Shown: piece after piece, positions 22,187 through 29,601 of the stretch | Layout of the letters: every line of letters begins with the position of its first letter | How positions within the stretch are numbered: the stretch's first letter is position 1 | NCBI GenBank assembly: GCA_003164495.1 | Contig: PLTN01000236.1 | Coordinates: 1 to 36,424, forward strand | Reading direction: 5' to 3' | DNA: 36,424 nt | Source: Vulcanimicrobiota bacterium | Lineage (GTDB): Bacteria > Vulcanimicrobiota > Vulcanimicrobiia > Vulcanimicrobiales > Vulcanimicrobiaceae | Position numbers and translations under genes: made by a program | Notes under the pieces: generated by a model | The model's database searches: none | Seen by the model: only the letters and a program-made list of their open reading frames with translations | What the model was told of the DNA's origin: nothing

Positions 22187-23221
22187 CTAGGCGAACTGCG
22201 GTAGCAGCCGCACGGCGTTCTCGCGATTGATCGCGCGGATGTCGTCGGGCGTCAAGCCGGATTGATTGAGACCGGCGACGATCTCCGAGGGCTCCGCCCA
22301 CGGGTAGTCGGTTCCGAACACGAACTGCGAGGTCGGCACCAGCATCTTCAATGCTTGCAAATTCACGATGTTGGCCGAGCCGGCCGTATCGTAATAGAAG
22401 CGGCGCAGATGCCCCAGCCGCGTATCCGGGGCGACCTGCGACGCTAGCGTTTGCGGCGCAAGCTGCTTGCGCAGATACCGTCCCGCCAGCGCCGCGATCG
22501 TGCCGCCCGCGTGTGAGAAGATGAAGCGGATGTCGGGATAGCGACCGGCCGCGCCGGTTTCGATGAGGTCGATGATCGTGCGGGCGGTATCGGTATTGAG
22601 CTCGATCGTCGTCGCTTCGATGTGCGGGACGAGCACTTTACAACAGTCGGGTGCCGTCGCGTGACTGAACACGACGGCTTTACGGCGATTGAGTTCCGCC
22701 CAAACAGGCTCGAAGGATGGATCACCGAGCCACTTGTCGCCGTAACTCGAGAGCACGCCGATGCCGTCGGCCTTGAGCGTATCCATCACGTACGGAATCT
22801 CGGCCAGACTGGCTTGCACGTCGGGCAGCGGCAGTACGCCGAACAAACCGTAGCGGCCCTTGTGGTCGCGCACGAGACTTGCGCCGTAATCGTTCATGCT
22901 GCGCGCCAGGTGCCGCGTCTCGGCCGCGTTCCCGAACCATATTCCGGGCGTCGTCGTCGAGAGCACCGAGGTGGCGACGCCGGCCTTGTCCATCGCGTCG
23001 ATGGCCCCCTTCGCCGACCAGCCGCTGATGACGTCGAGGCCGGGGAACGGGTACGTCTTGTGATGCTGCGTCAGCGACGCGAGCCAATCGGGCGAGCAGT
23101 AATGATGGTGCAGGTCGATCCGGGTGGCGGCCGGGTTCGCGGTTTGCGCAAACGCGCGAGCGGGCATCGCCGCATCCATACCGAGCGCGGCGAGTCCGAG
23201 GAGCAAATCGCTACGTAACAT
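22187..23221 (-). CDS. Secreted amidohydrolase-2 (ACMSD-like fold)
   Basis: A 344-aa amidohydrolase with a signal peptide (MLRSDLLLGLAALGMDAAMPARAFAQ in two stretches, ending A-F-A-Q). Metal ligands: DLHHHY at the mature N-terminus, VVFSHATAPD, FIFSHAGG and VFGTDYPW (strand-8 Asp). The overall layout (RLGHLRRFYYDTAGSAN, then VPTSQFVFGTDYPWAEP) resembles aminocarboxymuconate-semialdehyde decarboxylase and gamma-resorcylate decarboxylase relatives. A periplasmic location is unusual, because most of this family is cytosolic. It would act on the compound before uptake, and it is convergent with an SBP gene. Substrate unknown. Confidence 0.9.
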   Translation of the reverse strand: MLRSDLLLGLAALGMDAAMPARAFAQTANPAATRIDLHHHYCSPDWLASLTQHHKTYPFPGLDVISGWSAKGAIDAMDKAGVATSVLSTTTPGIWFGNAAETRHLARSMNDYGASLVRDHKGRYGLFGVLPLPDVQASLAEIPYVMDTLKADGIGVLSSYGDKWLGDPSFEPVWAELNRRKAVVFSHATAPDCCKVLVPHIEATTIELNTDTARTIIDLIETGAAGRYPDIRFIFSHAGGTIAALAGRYLRKQLAPQTLASQVAPDTRLGHLRRFYYDTAGSANIVNLQALKMLVPTSQFVFGTDYPWAEPSEIVAGLNQSGLTPDDIRAINRENAVRLLPQFA

Positions 23222-23287
23222 CGTGATTGTTCTTTATTTCGTGCGATGCCCGACTGGGCGGCGTCCGATCCCGGCTCCAGGCTGGCA

Positions 23288-23731
23288 TCAGTTCAATGAA
23301 GGTTTGTATTTGACTTGATCGCGGCGAGCAAGGCGACGCTCGACGCGGCGTTCACGAAGAATGCGAATTGCGCACGATGCGGAAAATACGGCAACGATCG
23401 CTCCCGCACCGGCCATGTCCACGCGATACGGGTCAATGCCACCCCGCCACAGTGGTGCAGTAACCAAAGCGATGCCGAGCGCCGTGTTCATGAACTCAGC
23501 CTTGACGTCGCGCTGATGCACGATGATCCACAGCGACAACCCGCATATGCACGCTGCAACGAATCGCAAGCGTATTGCTCCGTGTGAATAGGCATCATCA
23601 CCATTGAACCACGGTGCGACCGCAATCATTACGCCGATAATCATGTTGATCACGTCGCGCAGACGTACTTCGGGAGCGTCGGCCGCCGAGGCTTGGGCCG
23701 GATTCGCGGCCGAACGTGAAAGATCGGGCAT
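23288..23731 (-). CDS. SPW-repeat membrane protein
   Basis: A 147-aa protein with about four membrane helices. The first SPW-like unit is DVINMIIGVMIAVAPWFNG, with helix FVAACICGLSLWIIV; the second is MNTALGIALVTAPLWRGG with AGAGAIVAVFSASCAI. The (I)xGxxL/IxxAPW pattern at the first and third helix is the SPW-repeat signature (two-helix units). N-terminus is Ala/Ser-rich and polar, C-terminus strongly basic (RILRERRVERRLARRDQVKYK). ATG at 23731 with GGAGGT 6 nt upstream is a clear start. Function unknown. Confidence 0.82.
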   Translation of the reverse strand: MPDLSRSAANPAQASAADAPEVRLRDVINMIIGVMIAVAPWFNGDDAYSHGAIRLRFVAACICGLSLWIIVHQRDVKAEFMNTALGIALVTAPLWRGGIDPYRVDMAGAGAIVAVFSASCAIRILRERRVERRLARRDQVKYKPSLN

Positions 23732-24000
23732 CAACGTACCTCCGAGGAAAAGTCTACCCGATTTTCTTCGATTTGGCGACACCCATCAAACGCTAGGTCT
23801 CGACCACCCAATCGACGATACACCGGCGGCTATCGCAGGATGCGTTGCCTGACTGGCCCTCATCGTTGCCCAACGGCGGTAACCGCTCGACGCGTCGGTC
23901 GCGTTTATGCGCGGCGACCATGGAAAATCCCATTGTCCACGCACGTGACCCGCGACTATTATCTCAGGACGAGGCGTGGCGAACTCCGCCGCACCCAGCT
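23732..24000. other. Non-coding stretch without recognisable features
   Basis: Upstream of the SPW gene and before the DUF1348 remnant. No conserved protein segment appears in any frame, and a 42-codon frame on the minus strand (start at the ATG complementary to 23919-23921) has no ribosome site or similarity that I can name. Part of it should hold the promoter of the SPW gene, but no convincing -35/-10 pair was found. Confidence 0.4.
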
Positions 24001-24265
24001 CTACAACCCGAGATCGCTCAAGCCTGGGTGATCGTCGGGACGCCGCGCGCTGCTATCCCAGTGGAAGAGGCGCTGGTCCTCGCGGATGCTCAGATCGTTG
24101 ATGCTGGCGTGGCGCACGCGCATCAAGCCCGCCGCGTCGAATTGCCAGTTCTCATTTCCGTACGAACGATACCAGCTTCACCACGGCGCTTTCGCGCGTG
24201 AAGGGCGGAAACGGCGGGCGAGCCTCCGCAGCGCTGGGATCCGCGGTTTTCGGTTCGATGTTCAT
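24001..24265 (-). pseudogene. DUF1348 (NTF2-like/SnoaL-like) pseudogene with internal deletion and frameshift
   Basis: The minus strand starts with ATG at 24265 and reads MNIEPKTADPS then [15 protein letters not shown], the N-terminus of DUF1348 proteins. At about 24175 it jumps into another frame that reads [18 protein letters not shown], then [17 protein letters not shown] and [14 protein letters not shown], ending in TAG at 24001-24003: the C-terminus of the same family. About 75 residues of the middle (including the RNRxEF and RKWAxELDYRLIKELW regions usual for the family) are missing, and the frames differ by one base. The ORF-like open frame on the opposite strand is a shadow of this. 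It is a decayed gene, not a functional one. Confidence 0.85.
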
Positions 24266-24351
24266 AGCGCGATCTTAGATCAATTCCGATACCCATGCCA
24301 AGGACGAGTTTTCGAACGGGAAGCGGTACCCGCTCCGGACAATTCCCGTTC

Positions 24352-25350
24352 ATGAGCGTCTCGCGTGCATCATTCCTCGCGTTACCTGGCTTCTTTGCGC
24401 TCGCACAGGCGGCCGACGCTGCCCAGTCCATCAAGATTACGGTTCCCACGCAGACCGTCGCCGATTCGGCCTACTTCGCGGCACAGCAAAAGGGCTATTT
24501 CGCCGCCGAAGGCCTCGACGTCGAGTTCGTGTTTGCGGGCGGCGGCGTAGCGACGCCGGCGATCATCTCCGGCACGGTCGACGGGAGCGCGTCGGGCTCC
24601 GCGGCGCTCAGCGCGATCTTGCGCGGCGCAGCGTTGCGGATCGTGCTCGTATTCACCGCGTCGCCCGCCTATCAGGTCTTGGCGCAACCCGACATCCATT
24701 CGCTGGCCGATCTCAAGGGTAAGCCGGTCGGCGTCAACACGCGCGGCGACACGTTCGAGATCGCGATGCGTCTGGCGTTGCAAGCGGCTGGGCTCTCCCC
24801 GGATTCCGTCACGTACGCGCCGGTGGGTTTCGGCGATGCGGTCGGCGCGGCGTTCGATTCGGGTGCGCTCGCGGCGGTCATCGTGAGTCCCGGAACCACG
24901 ATCGAGATGCGCGAGCAGGGCGCGCTCAAAAACGCGCACACGATCGCGGATTTCTACGGCAAGGTCCACATGCCGTGGAATTCGTTCGTGGTATCGGAGA
25001 AGCTGCTCTACGGCAACCCGGTGCTGGCGAAGAAGATGCTGCGCGCGATCGTCAAGGGCGCCCGCTTTGCAAAGGTCTTCAAAGATCAGGTGATCGGCTT
25101 CACGAAGGCCTACGAGCAGCAGACGTTCAGCCAGCGCGGCAGCGAGCTGGACTACGCGGAGTTCGTGCAAGAACTCACGCCGGATTGGACGGTCAGCGAC
25201 GCGCTCATTCGCAGCGACCTCCTCGTGCGTGCCGGCCTACTGAACTTCCCGAAAGATCAGATCCCGCCGATTTCAAAAGTCTACGACTTCAGCCTCGTGC
25301 GCGCGATCAACGCCGAACTCGACGCCAGCCACTGGAAGCCTACGTCGTAA
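24352..25350 (+). CDS. NMT1/THI5-type ABC solute-binding protein
   Basis: A 332-aa exported binding protein. Signal peptide MSVSRASFLALPGFFALAQ then AADA, cleaved before AQSIKI. Landmarks: DSAYFAAQQKGYFAAEGLDV, FAGGGVATPAIISGTVDGS, HSLADLKGKPVGVNTRGDTFE, MRLALQAAGLSPDSV and DSGALAAVIVSP. The C-terminal part is longer than in its paralogues here (KMLRAIVKGARFAKVFKDQVIGFTKAY in two stretches, YDFSLVRAINAEL). Start ATG 24352; weak ribosome site. Its end overlaps the convergent coiled-coil gene by 11 bp. Ligand unknown and no transporter genes adjoin. Confidence 0.9.
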   Translation: MSVSRASFLALPGFFALAQAADAAQSIKITVPTQTVADSAYFAAQQKGYFAAEGLDVEFVFAGGGVATPAIISGTVDGSASGSAALSAILRGAALRIVLVFTASPAYQVLAQPDIHSLADLKGKPVGVNTRGDTFEIAMRLALQAAGLSPDSVTYAPVGFGDAVGAAFDSGALAAVIVSPGTTIEMREQGALKNAHTIADFYGKVHMPWNSFVVSEKLLYGNPVLAKKMLRAIVKGARFAKVFKDQVIGFTKAYEQQTFSQRGSELDYAEFVQELTPDWTVSDALIRSDLLVRAGLLNFPKDQIPPISKVYDFSLVRAINAELDASHWKPTS

Positions 25351-26467
25351 AGCGTCCGGCGGTCTTCGCGAGTTCAGCGAGAAGATCCAGGAAGCTCTTG
25401 TCGGCGGCATCCAGGGGCTTGGCGTTGCGCGGCTCGCGCATCATGGCGCGGATCCGGCGCGCGTCCGACTTCGCGCGCTCGTCGTCTCGCGAGTATTCGG
25501 TGAGATGGTCGGCCAGGTTCATCGGCTTGCCTTCGCGGCGATGCAGCTTCGCTTCGAAGCGATCGGCGATCCGGTAAACGTCGAAGACGGAATCCGAGAG
25601 GCCTTCGAGCCGCGCATCGAACGGACGGTAGAAGTGGTGCCGTTCGCGATCGCGGAAAATCAGATAGCAGAGATCGCCATACGTCTCGACGCCGACGATC
25701 GCGATGCCGGCGCACGGCGGCTCGAGCGGCACGGCGGCGAGCTGCGCGAAGTGGCGATCGCGGTGTTCGAGCGGCGAAACTTTTCCGGCCTCGAGGCGGG
25801 CTGCATAGGCCGCGCGTTCGGCCTGAATCTCTTGCACTTTCTTGGCCAGCGCTGCATTGCCCGGACGCGAGAGAAATTTCTCCATTTTGTCTTTGTGCTT
25901 GGCCTGGTCTTTGAGCGTCTCTTCGAGCTTGGCCAGCGCGCGTCGCTGCAGGGTGTCGAGTTCTTCGTCGTCGTGTTCTTTGCGGCGCCGGAGCGAGCGG
26001 GCGTCGTTGAGATCGGCAAACGTTGCCACCGTCGCCTGATACATTTTTCCGGCGGAACCGAAGCTGAGCAGGTTCTGCATGAAGCCCGGTTTGCGCGCCT
26101 TGTTCTTTTCACACAATTTCGGATAGCGCTTACCGTAGGCTTGAATCGCCTTTCCCCACTTCGATTGCCGTTCATCGATCACGGCTTGCGCGGTGGCGAT
26201 TTCGTTTTGCAACACCTCGCGGCGGCGCTTGAAGTCGAGCCGGATCTCGTCCTCCGCCGACTGCGATTCCGCCCGCTCGAAACGCTCGCGCGCCGATTCG
26301 AACGACGCAATCGTACGCGCGTCTTCGGCGAAATCAGGGATGACAAAGCCACTTGGCTGTGGGGCCGCGGCTGGCGCGGCGGGGGCGGCTGCAGCCGGAG
26401 CGGCACTTTCCGGCGGCGGCGGAGCGGGCGTCTCAGAAACCGGCGCCGCATCCTCCACGGCGGACAT
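25340..26467 (-). CDS. Coiled-coil hypothetical protein with Pro/Ala-rich N-terminus
   Basis: About 375 aa, not recognised. Residues 10-40 are a Pro/Ala-rich linker; about 45-130 and 155-230 are charged helices with heptad-like spacing (FESARERFERAESQSAEDE, RREVLQNEIATAQAVIDERQ, RSLRRRKEHDDEELDTLQRR), probably coiled coil. The final 130 residues appear globular (GIAIVGVETYGDLCYLIFRD, SDSVFDVYRIADRFEAKL). No membrane segment. ATG at 26467 is preceded by GGAG with 6-nt spacing; an in-frame ATG at 26479 is the alternative. Divergent from an SBP gene across a perfect 16-bp palindrome; convergent overlap of 11 bp with the SBP at its 3' end. Confidence 0.8.
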   Translation of the reverse strand: MSAVEDAAPVSETPAPPPPESAAPAAAAPAAPAAAPQPSGFVIPDFAEDARTIASFESARERFERAESQSAEDEIRLDFKRRREVLQNEIATAQAVIDERQSKWGKAIQAYGKRYPKLCEKNKARKPGFMQNLLSFGSAGKMYQATVATFADLNDARSLRRRKEHDDEELDTLQRRALAKLEETLKDQAKHKDKMEKFLSRPGNAALAKKVQEIQAERAAYAARLEAGKVSPLEHRDRHFAQLAAVPLEPPCAGIAIVGVETYGDLCYLIFRDRERHHFYRPFDARLEGLSDSVFDVYRIADRFEAKLHRREGKPMNLADHLTEYSRDDERAKSDARRIRAMMREPRNAKPLDAADKSFLDLLAELAKTAGRFTT

Positions 26468-26482
26468 CTCGTGCTCCATAGT

Positions 26483-26498
26483 CGGCCGATATCGGCCG
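26483..26498. promoter_or_regulatory. Perfect 16-bp palindrome CGGCCGATATCGGCCG
   Basis: A perfect palindrome in the 60-bp gap between the divergent coiled-coil gene and the SBP at 26541. Its place suggests a shared operator. G+C-rich palindromes occur by chance more easily in this genome, but 16 perfect bases in such a short gap are notable. Confidence 0.45.
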
Positions 26499-26540
26499 TG
26501 CCCTCGCCATCTCCCTGCTCCTTAGCGAAAGACTCGACCA

Positions 26541-27494
26541 ATGAAACGCTTGCTTATCCTCCTGGCCGCCGTGACGATGCTCCTCGCCGGTCCGGCCACC
26601 GCCCAAACCCTCATCCCGGTTCAGGTACAAGGCGCCCCGTTCGACCTGAACGGCCCGCTCTTCTATGCCCAGGACCTCGGCTATTTTACGAAGGCCGGGC
26701 TGGACGTCCACATTCAGACCTCGCAGGTTACGGTCGAGGGCGCTGCCGCCGCGATTCTCGGCGGCTCGATCGACATCGCCTCAGCCAACACGGCCACGAT
26801 CGCCCAGGCGCATCTGCGCGGCATCGACTTTCGCTTTTTCGCACCATCGGGGCTGTTCACCGAATCGGCCGAGCCGACGGAACTCGTGCTCGTTCCGAAG
26901 ACGTCGCCGATCCACACGGCAGCCGAACTGAACGGGAAGACGGTCGCGGTTGCCGGCCTGAAGGGGATGCTGCAAATCGCAACCGTCGCGTGGGCCGATC
27001 GGCACGGCGGCAACGGACGCAGCTTGCAGTTCGTTGAGGTTCCCTTTCCGCAGATGGATGCCGCGCTCGCGCAGCATCGCGTCGACGCGGTGGTCGTCAC
27101 CGAACCGTGGGCCACGGCCGCGCACGACGATACGCGCGTGATCGGCAGTGCCGAAGACGGTGTCGCCCGGCAGTTCATGACGCTCGGCTGGTTTTCGACC
27201 GGCGCCTGGCTGAACGCGCACGCCGACGTGGCCGCGCGGTTCGCCGCGGCGATCCGGCAAGGCGCGATTTGGGGCAACGCTCACCATAAAGAGTCCGCGG
27301 AAATCCTCAGCAAATATTCGAAGATTCCGGTCAGCGTGGTCAACGGGATGGGGCGTTCGGTGTACGGCCTGAATCTCGATCCGAAGATGATTCAGCCGCC
27401 GCTCGACGTGGCCGCGAAATACGGATACCTCGAGCATCCGGTCGCGGCGTCGGAAATTATGTGGACGACACCAGGAAACACGTCTCCACGTTGA
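26541..27494 (+). CDS. NMT1/THI5-type ABC solute-binding protein
   Basis: A 317-aa exported binding protein with a textbook signal peptide (MKRLLILLAAVTMLLAGPATA, then QTLIPV). Landmarks: PLFYAQDLGYFTKAGLDVHI, GGSIDIASANTATIAQAHLRG, SPIHTAAELNGKTVAVAGLKG, HRVDAVVVTEPWATAA and WGNAHHKESAEILSKYSKI. Closest in-window relative of the truncated SBP at the left edge, so probably a tandem-type paralogue. Its last 38 bp overlap the end of the convergent dihydroxyphthalate-decarboxylase-like gene. Divergent from the coiled-coil gene. Ligand unknown, perhaps an aromatic acid given the neighbours. Confidence 0.92.
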   Translation: MKRLLILLAAVTMLLAGPATAQTLIPVQVQGAPFDLNGPLFYAQDLGYFTKAGLDVHIQTSQVTVEGAAAAILGGSIDIASANTATIAQAHLRGIDFRFFAPSGLFTESAEPTELVLVPKTSPIHTAAELNGKTVAVAGLKGMLQIATVAWADRHGGNGRSLQFVEVPFPQMDAALAQHRVDAVVVTEPWATAAHDDTRVIGSAEDGVARQFMTLGWFSTGAWLNAHADVAARFAAAIRQGAIWGNAHHKESAEILSKYSKIPVSVVNGMGRSVYGLNLDPKMIQPPLDVAAKYGYLEHPVAASEIMWTTPGNTSPR

Positions 27495-28422
27495 CGCTGG
27501 GCGGCACCCAGCGCTGCCCGTGCGCAAACCCGAAGAACGCGCCGACGGCGGCCTTGTTCGCCTCGAGACCGAAGGCCCACGGATCGTCGCCGAGCAGGCG
27601 CCGTTCTTCATCGGGCGTCATGCCCGGGATGATGCCTCCGAGCGCACCGGCCGCGGCTGCGCGCTGCTTCGCCGCCACGAACGCACCGATGACCGCTTTA
27701 GCCAGCCAGGGTAATTCCGCGCTCAATGATTTCTTCATGACGACGAAGTGCATGATCGGAAAGACGTGTGTCGCGGCGTAATAGTCGCGTTCGGCCTGTG
27801 CGAGGTCGGCATAGGGCGAGGTGATGTCGGGGTTCATCGATTTCGGCGCGCCGCGCGGCGGCGACATCGTTGCATCGACGAGACCCTGCGTGAGCGCATC
27901 TTGAAAGCTGACCGATTCCGGTAGACGCTCGACCGAAACGCCGCTCGGAAACACGAGGTTCTCGAAGCGCTCTTCGCTCGCGGTGAGCCACTTGACCGCG
28001 TCTTGCTTCACGCCGTGCTGCTGTTCGAGAATGCCGCGGTGCCAGACCGACGAGGTCATCCAAAACTGCGGTACGCCGATGCGTTTGCCGGCCAGCTCTT
28101 CGGGGCGCTTGATCCCGGATTTCGCCGAGCAGATGAGTCCGGGCTGGAGGAAGCCGCGGCCCGTGAACAACGGCAAGCCGATCAGATCGCGACCGAGTTC
28201 GAACGCCTTGAGGAACGTGGCGAACGACATTTCGGCGACGTCGAACGCGCCCTCGAGCATCTTTCGCGAGTTGCTGTCGACCGACGGGCCGGAGACGATC
28301 GACCAGGAGGCATCGCCCGCGACGGAAACGTCTCCATTAATGATGGGATCAGTCAAAGGCCCGGGAACGAGCGACATCGTCAATTGCTTCACGAGCGGGC
28401 CGTTCGCTAGGGTAGTCCCCAT
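27457..28422 (-). CDS. 4,5-dihydroxyphthalate decarboxylase-like protein (PBP-fold, cytosolic)
   Basis: A 321-aa protein of the Pht5/4,5-dihydroxyphthalate decarboxylase family, which shares the type-2 periplasmic binding protein fold. Diagnostic stretches: TMSLVPGPLTDPIINGDV, FDVAEMSFATFLKAFELG, IGLPLFTGRGFLQPGLICSAKSG in two parts, KRPEELAGKRIGVPQFWMTSSVW, and the RGAPKSMNPD region. Unlike the other PBP-fold proteins here it has no signal peptide, which favours a cytosolic enzyme (removal of CO2 from a dihydroxyphthalate-like acid) over a binding protein. ATG 28422 has GGGAAG just upstream; 28383 (TTG) or 28377 (ATG) are closer to the usual family start. It lies near a phthalate-dioxygenase-like gene (29602-30768), which would make its substrate. 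Confidence 0.82.
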   Translation of the reverse strand: MGTTLANGPLVKQLTMSLVPGPLTDPIINGDVSVAGDASWSIVSGPSVDSNSRKMLEGAFDVAEMSFATFLKAFELGRDLIGLPLFTGRGFLQPGLICSAKSGIKRPEELAGKRIGVPQFWMTSSVWHRGILEQQHGVKQDAVKWLTASEERFENLVFPSGVSVERLPESVSFQDALTQGLVDATMSPPRGAPKSMNPDITSPYADLAQAERDYYAATHVFPIMHFVVMKKSLSAELPWLAKAVIGAFVAAKQRAAAAGALGGIIPGMTPDEERRLLGDDPWAFGLEANKAAVGAFFGFAHGQRWVPPSVNVETCFLVSST

Positions 28423-29590
28423 TTTCTTCCCGGTGCTCGCGGTGGTCGCCCTGGGCATGCTCGGCAGCAGCGGCCGTGTAGGTGCAGCCGTAAGCGGTCC
28501 GCCGTTCGTAATCAACGTGATCCTCTCGCTCAGCGGGTCGGGAACGTTTCAGGGATCGGAAGAGAAGACGTCGCTGTCACTGGTCGAGGCGCAGGCCAAC
28601 GCGAGCGGCGGCGTGCGCGGCCGGCCGGTGAAGTTCGACCTCGTCGACGATACGTCGAACCCGCAGGTCGCCGTCCAACTCGCCAACGGTCTGCTCGCCA
28701 AGAACGTCTCCGTGATTCTCGGGCCCGCGTTGACATCGACGTGCAAAGCCGTCGAAGCGCTGACTATGAAGTCCGGTCCGGTAACGTATTGCGTGTCGCC
28801 CGGAGTGCATCCGGATGCGGGCAGCTTCGCATACTCATCCTCCGTAAGCGCACGCGATCAGTTGTCCACGATCGTACGCTACTTCCGGCTCCGCGGCTGG
28901 CAACGGCTCGCGATGATCACGTCGACGGACGCAACCGGCCAAGACATCGATGAATCCGCCCATCTGGCGCTGGAACGGCCCGAAAATGCGAGCGTGCAGC
29001 TAGTGGCGCAAGAGCACTTCAATCAGAGCGACATCAGCGTGGTCGCGCAGATGACACGCATCAAGGCCGCGCAGCCGCAGGCGGTGATCGCGTGGAGCAC
29101 CGGGCCGCCGCTCGCCACGCTCTTGCGCGGGTTGCGTGACGTCGGGCTCGATATTCCCACCGTTACCGGCGGCGGCAACGAGATCTATTCCCAGCTCGAA
29201 TCCTACGACGCTTTCATACCCAAGGAGCTCTACTTCGGCGGCCTCGCGAGCATGCACGGCGGTGGTCCGCCCGGCGTGCGTCGCATGGCAGCCTCATATC
29301 TCAACGCGTTTAAATCGATCGGCGCGCAGCCCGATGGCGTGAGCTACCTCCCGTGGGATGCGGCGTTGATCATCGTCGACGCGTATCGGAAGCTCGGCAC
29401 CGATGCGACCGCCGCGCAGATTCACGACTACATCGCACAACTGCACGGCTGGAGCGGCTCGCAAGGCATGTATGATTTCCGCAGCGGCGATCAACGCGGG
29501 ATCGGCACGGAAGCAACGATGGTCGAGCGCTGGGACCCAACGTCGCGGCAGTTCCTCGCCGCCAGCGGCCCGCAAGGCAATCTCAAATAA
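28343..29590 (+). CDS. LivJ-type (branched-chain amino acid family) ABC solute-binding protein
   Basis: A Peripla_BP_6-type binding protein of about 385-415 aa. Start of the mature part: FVINVILSLSGSGTFQGSEEK in the style of LivJ (ligand-contact Ser/Thr after the first strand), then VRGRPVKFDLVDDTSNPQVAVQLA, VSVILGPALTSTCKA, DATGQDIDESA and VIAWSTGPPLATLLRGLRD. Exact start unclear: ATG 28343 leaves a long n-region before the hydrophobic VVPIFFPVLAVVALGMLG, and GTG 28433 lacks a positive charge. The upstream candidate overlaps the 5' end of the divergent decarboxylase-like gene. Homologues in catabolic clusters bind aromatic acids. No LivHMGF genes nearby. Its stop is 11 nt from that of the Rieske gene. 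Confidence 0.85.
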   Translation: MGSVKGPGTSDIVNCFTSGPFARVVPIFFPVLAVVALGMLGSSGRVGAAVSGPPFVINVILSLSGSGTFQGSEEKTSLSLVEAQANASGGVRGRPVKFDLVDDTSNPQVAVQLANGLLAKNVSVILGPALTSTCKAVEALTMKSGPVTYCVSPGVHPDAGSFAYSSSVSARDQLSTIVRYFRLRGWQRLAMITSTDATGQDIDESAHLALERPENASVQLVAQEHFNQSDISVVAQMTRIKAAQPQAVIAWSTGPPLATLLRGLRDVGLDIPTVTGGGNEIYSQLESYDAFIPKELYFGGLASMHGGGPPGVRRMAASYLNAFKSIGAQPDGVSYLPWDAALIIVDAYRKLGTDATAAQIHDYIAQLHGWSGSQGMYDFRSGDQRGIGTEATMVERWDPTSRQFLAASGPQGNLK

Positions 29591-29601
29591 TTGAGAGGCA
29601 G

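Noticed and set aside
23845-24201. Forward open frame that could be called a 118-aa gene
   Set aside because: It runs antisense to the DUF1348 remnant, has no ribosome site and no family resemblance; the minus strand explains the sequence better.
1-29590. Literal thiamine-precursor (THI5/ThiY) function for the NMT1-type binding proteins
   Set aside because: The family name covers many ligands; no thiamine biosynthesis or transport genes and no TPP riboswitch are visible.
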